The notes under the pieces were generated by a model, which was not told where the DNA came from, did no database searches, and was given only the letters and a program-made list of their open reading frames with translations. 64,000 nucleotides of DNA from contig VXIS01000084.1 of assembly GCA_008704415.1 (NCBI GenBank), forward strand, positions 62,001 to 126,000, given 5' to 3'. The stretch comes from Sphaerosporella brunnea. Taxonomy: Eukaryota > Ascomycota > Pezizomycetes > Pezizales > Pyronemataceae. Shown here piece after piece: positions 11,079 to 23,100 of the stretch; within the stretch, counting starts at the first letter, position 1; the number at the start of each line of letters is the position of its first letter. Made by a program: the position numbers and the translations under genes.

Positions 11079-11655
11079 GTGAGGTTTTTGACGCCGCTGC
11101 AGGAACGCTTGAGAACCGCGGACCGAAAAGAGAAGTTGCTGCAAGGTCGGAAAACGAGCTGCTATTGGACAAGTTTGAGCAGTGCGGACCGTGAGCTGTC
11201 GGTATTTACAGCTGGAGCTGCGACGGATAAAGTTGAGGAGCCGGAACCCGAAGCTGAGGGTATAAACAGCTGGCGCTGCTGCCGACAAGTTTGAGCAGCG
11301 CGAACCCTGAAGTTGTGGGGGTTGAGACGACTGGAGCTTGGAGAATCATTGCCGAAAGGATTTTAACTTAATCAAACCCTGAGTTGTGGGGATGAAGACA
11401 ACTGGAGCTTGGAGGATGGCCTTCGATCTTAGGTAACCGACAGCCTGAGTTGTGGGCTTGAAACAACTGGATCTTGAAGCTTGTCCGACGGATCGTGAGA
11501 GAACCGGGTTTAGCTCAGCAAAGGGATCGGTTCGACGAATCAGAAAAGATGCGGTTTTAGCTCAGCGAGGGAGCTGGAAGAATCGTTTCCACGGATCGGA
11601 AGAGAAAAAGTTTTAGCTCAGCAAGAAAGCTTGCGGGATCGTTTGCGGACCGATA
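11079..11655. repeat. Degenerate tandem repeat, units about 47-72 bp
   Basis: Related units follow one another with drift. TTTAGCTCAG occurs at 11509, 11556 and 11612. GAGTTGTGGG-like words occur near 11309, 11381 and 11447, each followed by an ACTGGAGCTTGGAG-like stretch. Words resembling AAGTTTGAGCAG and GCGGACCG mark the left part. The unit evolves along the array, so it appears old. A copia reverse-transcriptase scrap begins directly to the right. Confidence 0.7.
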
Positions 11656-11684
11656 AAAAATGACTCTACTACAACGACAACGCT

Positions 11685-11969
11685 TTGCCCAATCTTTACG
11701 TCGACGAATTGGAGCTGCTTTGCCAGGAAATCAGGAGGCGATCCCTGGCAAAAGGGGGAGTGATACAGAAGCCGACGTTTACCTACGTCGGATTGGTGAT
11801 TCGGCGCGACCGCGGAAACCGTCATATCTGGATATCCCAGACAGCGTTTATAACGAAAGCCGCGACCAGATTCGCAATCAGGGATAGTTTGAGGAAGATG
11901 TTACCGATGCAAATCAACTGGCGAGCCCACGAGTCTACCGCAGCCTATCTGCAGCGGTATTTCAAATAG
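11685..11969 (+). pseudogene. Ty1/copia reverse-transcriptase fragment
   Basis: This 94-codon frame resembles the C-terminal part of the copia reverse transcriptase. It has YVDE where the family has the catalytic YVDD, then YVGLVIRRDRGNRHIWISQ corresponding to the conserved F-LG-x-I-x-RD ... I-LSQ block, then AFITKAATRF in place of the (Y/F)I-K-x-x-(K/R)F block. The following proline-containing segment (LRKMLPMQ) resembles the start of the RT-RNase H connection. No integrase, RNase H or LTR is visible nearby, so this is a remnant. It abuts the tandem repeat at 11079-11655. Confidence 0.55.
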
Positions 11970-13556
11970 CCTGGCCAAAACACCCAGCTGTGCTGGCGGG
12001 CTGCCAACCGGCAAAATCCCGGCTCATATCACGACAAATTGCACGAAGATAACCAAGAGGCGCTAGGAGATGAAGACCGGGAGTCAGCTCATCGGCAAGA
12101 TCCACGAGTTGCGCAGAACGGGATACAGACTGCCGCCCACACTGCAGCTTGATCTTGGAGGGGTTCAGTGTGATACGGAAATCGGCGCGTCGCGGCGATG
12201 GTGCAGCGTCTTGGTCATGGGAAGCGCGCTCAAAACGTACATCTGCTGCTCCCAGAGCCAAAATTCGGTCGATGCGGAGAACTGTCCTTGAATCGGTCCC
12301 CGGCCGCCGGCGCCTCGTTGTCCACAAACGAATTCGGCGAGGGCCCCCCAGCCCATGCACATGGGTGGCGGGGGCCATGGTGTATTCATGCGCACATCGG
12401 CCTACCACCTGACGAAGTTCTGCGACAAGGCCTTGGGCACCGAGATGCAGACGCACTGGCTTGAGGTCCTACCCAAAGCGGATGTCAAGGTCACCTCTGA
12501 GCTGCTGACGGTCTTGGCTGAGGGAAAGATGACATTTGAGCGCTGAACACGTTCATGGAGTTCAGCGAGGTTGGGTCGACCACATAACTTGGACCAGGAA
12601 CCTGGTCACGGCCTGCAACATCAACAATCAGATGTTCAAGTCTCTCCAGAACCACTGTCCCGAAAACCTAGCGCCGTACGGGACCTCCACCACTCGGTGC
12701 AGCACAGTCTCACAGACGATTCGCGCAATAGCTTATGCGCGCGGGCAGGTGTCTATCAATGCGTCATCAATGCCGGAGCACCACACACCTTTGCAAACCT
12801 TCATCGCTTGCTTCCACACAGCGCCGAGCGACTTTGCCAGCTCTCACCAGCTTCAAGGGTGCTTTAGCTTGCATGTGCTCTGTCTCGTTACAGGGCCGAA
12901 AAGCCTACGGTACCATCACAGCAACTCTCAAGGTGCCAGAGCTGAGTGACAATAGCGCCTCAAAGGACAATGTACAGAGGACCGCCGGGACCAGAATGCC
13001 GTGAGCACCAGGACGCGCCGGGCAGAGGTAGGTGACGGGATGCCAACCTGCCGTGGGCCTAGGGGACACCAAGCGGAGGGGAGGGGATGCCTAGAGCCTG
13101 TCGGGCCAGGGAACCGTGCGAACATCGAGAAGACGGGATCCATACCACACCCAGGCCCGGCACTACATTGGCGGCGTAGAGAGCCTGCTGCCTAGATGCC
13201 GCAGCCCCACCTCGCCTGGGAGAACCCGCGGAGTCAGTGGTTTACCTGCTGTCCAATACTATGACCGGTTGCCCAACGTGGAAGCGTGACTATGCCATTG
13301 GGAGTCGGGTTCGGCCATACTCGATGGGGAATGCAGCGGTAGGCGAACGGGCCCGACCATACATGGAGGGATACGCGCCGATTGCAGACCGGAGTCTGAG
13401 CGGCTACCGGAGATTGGAACTGCGTGACGACAGCTCCCACGGAGCGTCTTTGATAGTGTGGACCACGGGCGGCCGACGCTCCAGTGGCCGGCAGTGGTGA
13501 TGCCAACGGATGCCCAAGGGAGGGGCAGCCGACTACAGAATCACGAAACTGGGATA
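11970..13556. other. Intergenic, no supported gene
   Basis: Short overlapping frames on both strands. A minus-strand stretch with LNPSKIKLQ near 12130 faintly recalls LINE reverse transcriptase but is too isolated to call. Confidence 0.35.
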
Positions 13557-13626
13557 CCTGGGGGATGCTCCAGCCCACCATACTTGGCGTCCCTGGGGGA
13601 TGCTCCAGCCCACCATGCTTGGCATC
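13557..13626. repeat. 35-bp tandem duplication
   Basis: CTGGGGGATGCTCCAGCCCA occurs at 13558 and 13593, followed in both copies by CCAT(A/G)CTTGGC(G/A)TC. Two units with two mismatches. Confidence 0.85.
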
Positions 13627-16600
13627 GGGCGACGCCAGCGCGAGTAAAAACCTCACGATGTTGCTGATTTGAAACCATTCTACCAGTCCAGAGGTGTGCC
13701 TTGATGGGTGGCGAATATCGGAATTGGAAGCCAGATTCGGTCGCAGGATCGGAATCAAGGATTCCACGCATAGGCCCGTAGGAGTCCACGTGCACAAGCA
13801 ATTCACTGGTCGGCGTGAAGAAGTCGTGACCATGGCCACCGCGAGCGTTCACGAAGGCCGACTGTGCGGCACCCACTCAGTGGCGACCGGAATGACACTA
13901 CCACCCACGACTGCACCGTCGATAACGTTGGGTGGTGGCCGGAGGCATCGGAAAAGGCGTCTGGGTGTGGGTGGACTAGCTCCCCACCGACCGTTCGGTA
14001 TCTCGGCGCATTGGTATCCACCCCGGTAGTGGCCCCGCCACACGCCCTGATGCCCTCGCCACCACGCCGCCTCGCCATACAGCGCGCATGGCCTCTAGGC
14101 ATCCAGATGCTACCACGCCTGGGGCTGTTGCAAACCAACCGCAAGACCAACTTCCTGAGCCGCGGGCACTGTATAGGCGGGACGGAGACAGGCAGCCTTG
14201 CTTTTTTGGTGATGCGGCAGGATTCAACATGCGATTGACGGCCTTCCAGTAAACGCTTTCAAGTCAGCTAAAAGAAAAAGACTGCAGCTCGCTTTCCGGC
14301 ATACCATTTGGTCCTTCTCGGCGGTCTGCTCAGCGTGCACAAGATTCCGTTCGTGAGCCTTTGCACTTCGCGCACATACAGATCTGCGGTTATGACGGCG
14401 TATACAGATGCAGGATTTAACCATTTCCCGATGCCACGGCGTCCAACTCCACCCATTGGTCGTTTGCAATCACTATAGTTTCGGTGACCGCGCACGTGTT
14501 GTCCATCGTTCATGACACCGCGTCCGAACACACCGAGTCTGATGCTTTTGTCTGTAGACGCTGTCGTGCTCTCGGAAGGAACGTGCACTGGATGGAGGCG
14601 CCCAGGTAGCAGCGCTACTTGGATCCCGCAGATATGGACTGAACCTCGGGAGGACTACCTTTTCGATGTTCGAAACAATCTACACACGATGCGTTGAGTT
14701 CGGCATTGACTGCAGGGGGGGACTGCGGGCACGGGAGATCGTTCGTATTGAAGATCCAAGCAGCGGTTGACTGGTGTGACCTTCCTGCTCCACAAACATA
14801 GCAGATCGACCGCACGGAGCGTAGCGTCTATCTTTTTTACGCACTCCCACGCAACAGCGACTGCAGCGTTACCATGAAACCACCGCATGACCATCACGAT
14901 CAGCTGCAACAAGCGTGGAACAGTAGGCCGTGATTCTTCTGTCGTATCCCTTCGCTCGTAGGGCTAGCGGAATATTGCCGATTGGCAAGTCACCGACGTT
15001 CCCCCACCACAGTCAACGACAACGACAGTTGTGTACCATAATCTGGAGGCAAAATTCAGGACATGATTCCTGTGCTTTTCCTAGGCGTGTGTCGATTCGG
15101 AGCCCTTGCAATGATCGGCACAAAATGTGGCCAGGATGAACACCTTGAGCACCGGCCATTCGAAGCCTTAAACCTCAGAGGCGAAGGAGATGACTGCAGA
15201 AAAGTAAGCTGTCTCTCAAACAAGCCTACTGACCTCTTAGGCTGTACATGAACAGAAAAAGCACAAACGCGTTGTGGATCTCGAGGTGATTGAAACACTG
15301 TCCGCGGTTCATAGCTCCTCCACTACCCACGAAGCTTCGAACAATGCGGTGTTTATGCATTGAGCACCTCTTGTACTTTTCAATTTGCCTCCAATTTTAT
15401 TCCCCCAGACATACGGTTCACGTTGTTGGGCGGAGCCGGGGGAGGCGCTGCCTCCTGCGCCGAGTGATTGAGTGATAGCGGACATTGGGGATCGGGTTCG
15501 TGTCTTGTACTCGCGCATTCTGTGACCCAGGGCTTCAACACATTTCACATGACCAACTCACATGTTGTGCTCGTTTGGGGTCGTCGTCTCAACACAGGTG
15601 AACTGTAAGAGTTATTGATATCTTTTGAGTCTTTTTCCCCGAAATCCGTCAAAAACAATCGCCATTATGAGAAATGCTCATGCCCAGCAATAGCGAGCGG
15701 AAAGCACTACGTTCCAAAGGAAATGAGAATGGAAGTTACAGCAGATGACGTTGCAGTCTATTTCATAGTTTGAGTTGAAATATATATATATATATAGGGG
15801 GACATGCATCGCAAGCAGTTGCAGACTACTGGCTCGCTGATTGATGTAATCTCATGGGTCAACTGGCTCATCGGAAAACGAACCGGTGGCATATCCAGCG
15901 CGCAAGTTGGGGTCTGCTGGCGAAGCTGCAGGGCGAAGCCGCATGACGGTACCCGCCAGGCGGACCTTCTGGAGGAACGTTATCCCCGATTTGTCATCAC
16001 GTTCGCCCTGGAATGCCATGAGCGACAAAGCCTTAAGCTGCTGCTTTTGGTTGGAGTCGGGATCGAGGCGATTTGGCTGCTGTAGCGGAGATGGGATATG
16101 ATGTCGGTTTCGCTGATGTATTTGGTCATGCTGTTGCACCTGCTGCTACGCCTGCTGCTGCTGTAACCGAGGCTGGGGACGACGTAAAGCTGTCACAGGA
16201 GCTGGTTCTGGCGGCGTGCCATGCTTGCTGCAGTGCTTTTCTGATCGACGAGAAGCTGACTATTCGAGGTATAATTCAAGCCGACAGTCAGCTGCCGATG
16301 TTCATTAGAGACCCGACGGGAGAGGTCACTGCCGAGCTGTCCTTTGTTTTCTGGGAAGTGGAGGACGGTGGAAGCGGGCGTGGCGCGATGGCCGGTAACT
16401 GTTGGGAAGCTGCGAGTGGATGGAGGTAGCAGCACGTACTGGAATGGTCAGAGCTGGAAAGCTCTGACGGTGCCCGGCGGATGGATAAAGGTGGAGGTGT
16501 TGAAGTGGTAAGTGCTGGGAAGCTGTGACTGCTCCCGGTGGATGGAAGAAGCAGGCTGGTGGGCAAAGAGCAGAACGACGGCCCATGGACGAGCGGGAGT

Positions 16601-17085
16601 CAGCCGCGGTGCTGCTGGCTACACCGTCCGGCGATGGCTTGCCCATCTCACAGATGAGCCCAAAGTCCGACGCCGGAAGAGAAATTCCGAATGCCGGTTT
16701 GTAGGCGATGTTGCGCAACTCGAGCAGTGAGACACCTATGCGGCAGCTCAGGAAAGGTTTTAATTGCACTGGGAGGCTCTTGGTAATCCTCTCTGAGATC
16801 ACAGCAGCTTGATGATCAACATTTTGGTTCAACATACGTGTGAACGCCAGCTTTATCGACGGGTACACCAGCCTTCACATTCTCGTTAGCGAAAATCCTT
16901 TCATCGAGAGCGTTATGATCAACCTACGGCTGCACCTAATGCAACAACACCACGACACCTGGTTGCACCATGACTATTTTCTCACTGGGCTTGCTCCTCG
17001 AACTCAACCTCTCGGGAAACGTACGTAACTTTGCGCAACCGCTGTTTCCAAAGATGATCTTAAGCCCCGCAGCCAGCAGCTACGT
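13627..17085. other. Intergenic with simple repeats
   Basis: No gene that I can support. GCTGCTGCT-type and GGTGGATGGA-type words recur at about 16130-16560, suggesting a decayed minisatellite. Confidence 0.35.
15780..15796. repeat. (TA)n microsatellite
   Basis: An uninterrupted TATATA run of 16-17 bases. Confidence 0.95.
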
Positions 17086-17186
17086 AGCTGGTTTTGCTGA
17101 CAAGAAAGGCGGTGTACGGGGTAGACAGGACGGAGACGACGACGGAGCTGGTTTTGCTGACAAGAAAGCGGAAAAAAAAAAAAAAA
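17086..17186. repeat. 23-bp direct repeat 60 bp apart, ending in poly-A
   Basis: AGCTGGTTTTGCTGACAAGA plus AAG is identical at 17086 and 17146. The second copy runs into a GCGG and then an A15 tract. It could be the tail of a retroposed sequence or a slipped duplication. Confidence 0.7.
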
Positions 17187-20100
17187 AGAGATCCTGCGCT
17201 ACAGGGCGTGACGTATCTCTCGTCCCTGGCGTTTCCAATGTTCGGCATACTCGGCCAGCGTCGTGACATTCACCTGCTGTGTTTCGCCAGCCTCGTCGGT
17301 ATACTTGGACCATTTCCTGATGATCCAGTTGTTTCCGTGCGGCCGGAGACAACGGTCATAGCCCCAGTCCAAATAGTACGCCCCAGCATCAGTTGAAGGT
17401 AATACGGTAGTAGTGCCGATATTGTCTGCAGCGGCCTGGTACGGATCAACTGTTATGATTTGCAATGCCCTTGGATTGGAACACATACTTTTTTCGTGTA
17501 AAAATCTGACGTGGCATTCTGAGCAGGTGGGTATCACCGATGCTGAATCAAGTGGCGCTCTAACGGACTTTGCTATATCTCATCGTGTCGCTCTCGGTAA
17601 CGACCGTATGCGCAAGGGAGATGGGATGGGTCAACCGAGATGTGAGTCTCGAGTATTGTGCTTTTGGGCTTGCACGGATGGCAATCTTGCCTGCGCCAGA
17701 CACTTGTTGGCGCCGACTGCAGGCGTACTTCCAAATGGAATAGCACAAGCGAACGGTATTGCGATGGTGGAAAGTTGCGCTGGCTGATGACTTGCAGCTG
17801 TGGGTCTTGTGGAAGTGAACCAAATGCTTCACTGAATATCACTCTGCCGGACCGTGATGGCGTCGCGCGTATACTTGATCTGGTGCTTTGTTAGCGGTCG
17901 ATATTCTACAGTGCGACCTTCCTTTCCACCCACGCCCTCTGGGCCGGGTCAAACAATAGCCGCAATGGATCGACTCGGCCCCTAGCTGTACATTCTCTGG
18001 AATGATCTGGACCTTCGCTTAATATGGGGTCTTCATTCGAGACGATGTTTGCAAAATGAGAGTAAAGGCTTTTGCTGAACACCCGCTCAGCAAGTGCGCA
18101 GGGTCCACGGATAGCCACATTGCAGCCACAAGGTGCCTTCAGGGGTATGGTACGCAGGCTGATCTAGGAATGCAATGATGTGGTACGTGTAATTCGCTGC
18201 CATGCGAGTGATACATATGCGGCAAGCTAGGCAGGCCACATCATTCTACAGTGTACCCTGACCGCTCTGTTATGCCGCCAGACCGGCCAGATAGTTTTTT
18301 TTTTCAGTGACAAAACAGTGTTTCCCGTAAGTACGACCCGTTGCCCCGTTCCCGAGCGGCAGGTTTACTGTTGAAAGCCTAGGCAACCCAGTCCAGCTAG
18401 CGGGCTTTGCCGCTGACACTGCAGTGGGGTGCATATCGGCTTACACAATGTTGTCCAAACGGAATGAAGATGTCACGAAGTGATGCAATGAAGTCCGAAA
18501 ACCGGTTGAATGGCGCTGTAAATGGTTATAGATTCACGCCGGCAGCCCATACACAAACAGTGATATCAGCGTCGTAAAAGGTCTGCGGCCCTAGAAACAT
18601 GTGGCGGAAACGGACAATAAGGAGATTAGTTGAACCTTTGGTTCTTAGCATTAGTGCGTGTTGGCCTGGAGAGAAATGCAATCTCCCTCTTGTGGATACG
18701 ATCGAAATCGATGTAGTAATCGCGGCTTGAAACCTCGTGGTATCCGTGCGCCTGTACACTTAGTGAGGGAGGAAACACATGCCACCCGTAGTGACATTAC
18801 TTTCCAACTTATCAGTATATGTGGTTTTCCACGAGCTTCACCCGCGGATGAAACCGCGCACTGGCTGTTTCAGCTGAGGTCATAGCCGAGTGCACCGTTT
18901 GCCGTCGTGCCAGCCTTTTCCAGTCAACTCGTCAATACAGCAACGAACCGCCAGAACGACTGACTTCCAACGTGGGATCTCACCATCTGTAACAACCGTT
19001 GACATTTAATTCTTCGTAGTTCGGTTGTGTCAATTAAACTACCCGCGGCTTGTGGAACACCTTGCGGCGCTCCACCCGGCTGCAGGTGATAGACCAGGGT
19101 GTGGTATGGATGGGATCCACAAAATCGACGCTGCCAGGGGAGAGGGGCCTGCTGTTGAGTGAAATGCAGCCTACAACTCAAATATATCGATGAGTCAAGG
19201 TGGTTGTAGGCGCCGGCAAAAGCGTAAGGAGGTTACCCGCCATTGGACTGCTGATCTTCAAGATACCCCGGCAGCCCGATGTGTATACAGGGACTCCGGG
19301 GGGCCCGGTCGGTTCTTTCGGAGCCCGATGCCTAAATGCTCCAGGCTGCGAGGACCCGGAAGAACCCCAGGGGGCCTTGCACCACTGTGACTGTGTCCAG
19401 GTATGTGGGTGCAGAGCGGTGGCTGGTGGTGGGTGCACCCGGCGAGGAAGCCAAACGGGCGACAGAATAGAGAAACACGTAAATGGCCAAAGAATAACCC
19501 TTCTGGTGAGACTGTGTCTTCGAAACTACGGAAAATGGAGTAAATACCGTGGCCATTAATGCCACTTACCAGCAGCGATGCCGATATTCCAGGGTTTTGC
19601 TTAGTTGGAGACATTCCAAGTTTGGGCTACTAATGGCTTTTACGGACTGTTCCTTCGCATCATGCTCCATAAAATGAACAAAAAATTGACGTATTATTGC
19701 CCTGTGTAATGGGCTAGCAGTCATTCACTTGTGCTCTACAGTATGGGGTATGGGTAACAAGTGGTATGGAAAGTGCAGCGACGATTGCTCTACATGGTCT
19801 CAGCTCCTGGTTTCCTCAAGCCACCAGTGGCTCTCAAAATCTGCTGACTTCGTTTTCGAGCCCTAGCCTATGGGTCGATCCTTTCCACATTTATGCTGTT
19901 GATACAAAAGGTGTGGACCAAACGGAACCGCAAAATCTTGATATTGGACGGCCTTCCGGGTGTAGTGGAAGTGCAAACAGGTCCTAGGAGCTTAGACTAT
20001 ATCTATAGAAGGCCGGTTTGATTTTGTAAACATATTTTGCCGGCCTGACAACTCAATCCGCACTGAATTGATGGTAATATTCATAGTTAAGCCCCCCACC

Positions 20101-23100
20101 GAAACGATTTCGCGTCCGGATTGGCTGTTGGATACTGTAGTAGGGCCCGGATCGAAGAGCTATAAATACTTTCAATCAAATATTTTGTCTGCGCCTCTTC
20201 CTTTCCGTTGCCTCATGATTTCTTAACTCAACCCTGACGCTGGCCTCTCGAGAATGAAGCGGGAGGCAACAACAGCGGGGCTGACACGAGGACCCATTCT
20301 TTTGTTCGTAATGATGTTTTTTGCCAGTATACGACCGCGAATGATCATGCCATGCCCCCCCATCCACACCCCCTCTTATATCGTCCGCGCTCTCATTGAC
20401 GCTATCTCTTGAGTGAACTGCAGCCAGCCTTAATGCCAAAAGAGAAAGGAAAGTAAAGAAGAAAACTGAGGAAAGCAACAAGCAGTACGGTTTCCATATG
20501 TCACGGTGACAGGTTTTTCACTCGTCTGGTCACGGTATTTTTGAAGGGACTGCGGGGAAGTGACAGTGAGAAATAGGTTAGGTTTTGACGTACCGAAACG
20601 GCCAATGACTGGAGATGTGTATCATTAATGCGCGGTGCAGTACCTCAACTGAACAAATTATGCGTCTGCAAAATCACTCAACACCAGGCTTTCAACAACC
20701 GCCAGTGGAGCTGATTGATAATATATTGGTGCCTTTATGTACATTGGGTACCCTGCAGTCTGACACAGACTGTGTTGTGGTGAACTTGTTCCGGTGCAAA
20801 TCCGGCCAGGCAAGAAGACCTCACACAGACTCGTAGCACCTGAGTGTATGATCAAACCGAAATGTATACGATGGGTCTTGGTGAATCCCAGGCAGATATC
20901 TGAATATTCATCCTGCAGGAATTCAAGAACCGATCATTCCTACTCCCTCCACCACTCTTTACCCACTCTCCAGTGGACAATCGGATAAGTGGTCGCGTGG
21001 ACAGAGCGTCCACCTCGCTGCCCTCTCCAACCCGGGCGAACCCGGACAGTACACCATCGTGGAGGAAAGGTCCGCCTTGGCGATGCCGAGTGCAACTCGA
21101 TATATTCCCCACCTCCTTGTCCCCGCGTTGAGCCACTTGGAGTTGTGCCACCCCGCGGAAGCTGCAGCCCACAATATCTGGGTGCAACGAGGCGATAGAT
21201 GAAATGCCTTGGTACAGTTGACTCTCCCACCACCACAACATGGTGTCGTGAAAACACAAAACACGCTTCCACATTTACAACTCCGGGATGGTCAATATCG
21301 CCTGGTGCAGCCGTCATAACGTGGGTCACGAGACGGAACCATGACAAGCCTATCGAGATGGAACGCGCACAGGTCCGTCAGATGCCAAGGAAGACAAGAT
21401 GACTGGTGAACGCACGTCTCAATAACGTCTACTCACATTGATAGTCTTGAAGGTCAATAGTGCCAGTTTCATCACAGTAGATCCATGAAAGGCCCAGGAT
21501 CGAAATAGAGGGTGTGAACCCTGATGCAGAATACAAGTTAACCGCCATCGAAAGAAACCAGCGTGTTCAACATGCCTGAACAGTGCGTAGATAGGACAAA
21601 ATATCTGATAGGAAAGAGTCATGGCAGCGATTCCACAACGATGCGACGCCACACCGCTGAGGATAATTCCGTCAGGAAGACGTTGCCAGAGCATAGGGCG
21701 TTAAGCCGGCAAAATAAGGTGGTGAACAAGGTTCAAAGTCATGGCTCATCAGGTATGGGGTACGCTCCAGACCTCCCGCGGAACCTAACCCGGCTGCTGA
21801 TTGACGAGCAAGCATCCAAAAATAGTTTGACCTTCTTACATCTCGTGCGGTTCTCCGAACCCCCCCCCCCGACGCTCACGTCACTTTACATGCGCTCTGG
21901 GTCGCTCAAGAGCGTGGACATCTATATAGCGTTGCGCCTGAGGTTCTATACCGAGCGTGAGATGAGTGCCGCATACATGTGAAGAGAGGAGGACTGCTGG
22001 AGTGACTGGTGCATCTGCTGTTGTGGCAGACACGCTTCCCATCTCCTCAGTGTTTTCCCGTCGACAAGGCGCTGCGACCACGCAGTGTGTCGGACCTTTA
22101 ATATGTTGTCACTGCACGCCTGCAGGCGGCTTAAACTTTGTGTTTCCACCTGTGTTCTTCCTGGTTTAGTTGATTGCATCTGATTAAAGGTTGGCGGAGC
22201 TGAAGTTGGTGGTTGGAGATAGACCGACGACAGCACCACCAAACCCGTCGCCGAAGCGTTTAGGGCAAGATTTCGAATTAGCTTACTCGTCGAGCATTCT
22301 GAGGGCAATACTTAGGGAGAGGCAAATTTTGCCATTTCGGGAACGGCGACGCACCGCACCCACTCCTGCCGCCTCCATAGCCGCTCTGACTCTATCGTGG
22401 TCTCTCGGAAGTAAATCCTCACGTAACGTTGATGGGTCCTTCTTACCGGTTCGCCCGTCACCTCTTGCCGGCGTGTTGGCCTTAGCTTCACCCACGGATG
22501 CGCCCACGTCAGCGGCGTCCGAAAACTATAGATGCTAATAGCAGGAGTCATGACGCCGAGGCAGTGCGGAGGAATCCCCGTTGTACCCGGAATGGAACAC
22601 ACTCGGAGGACGATGTTGATGACGACAACGCCAGCCAGTTTAACACAGCTGCTCCTTGCCCAGACGCTCCGAGGGAGTATTCAGTGATCAAAAGACCAAA
22701 CCCTAGTTTTCAACTTTTTAACGCTCCCGCTTAACGAAGGTGTTTGGCGGTTTACTGGTCGAAGCGAGTTTACCTCCCAGCTTGCTCGGACGTGGCTACA
22801 ATTCATATCTTTACCTCAACCCGTATATCCATCGCCGGAAACGCGTGTCGATCGTCAAAGTCATCTTTATCCATCTCATCAAGTACTGTATCCTGAAAAG
22901 GGAAGTCTAACCGGAACGCCGACTCCGACGGCGAGCCGGACTGCGAGTTGTCACCGCGCGAAGGGTTTCCCAGCAGCCGGTATCTTGTGCATCTCTGCAA
23001 CGGTAGCTTTGACTTCATGAAATCCCGAACATACTCGAGCTAATTAAACTCATGCGCATGCAAGCATTGTTGACTTCGCATCTAGAGTTTTGAGGACTTG

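Noticed and set aside
11962..12456. Minus frame with LNPSKIKLQ as LINE reverse transcriptase
   Set aside because: A single short word without the catalytic motifs.
17199..17537. 112-codon minus frame with a Trp/Tyr-rich segment resembling SnoaL/NTF2-like folds
   Set aside because: Similarity is only a vague pattern; the frame partly overlaps nothing supportive and is within chance length.
19178..19614. Gly/Pro/Cys-rich frames as collagen-like or cysteine-rich secreted protein
   Set aside because: Seen in several frames at once; due to GGC-rich DNA.
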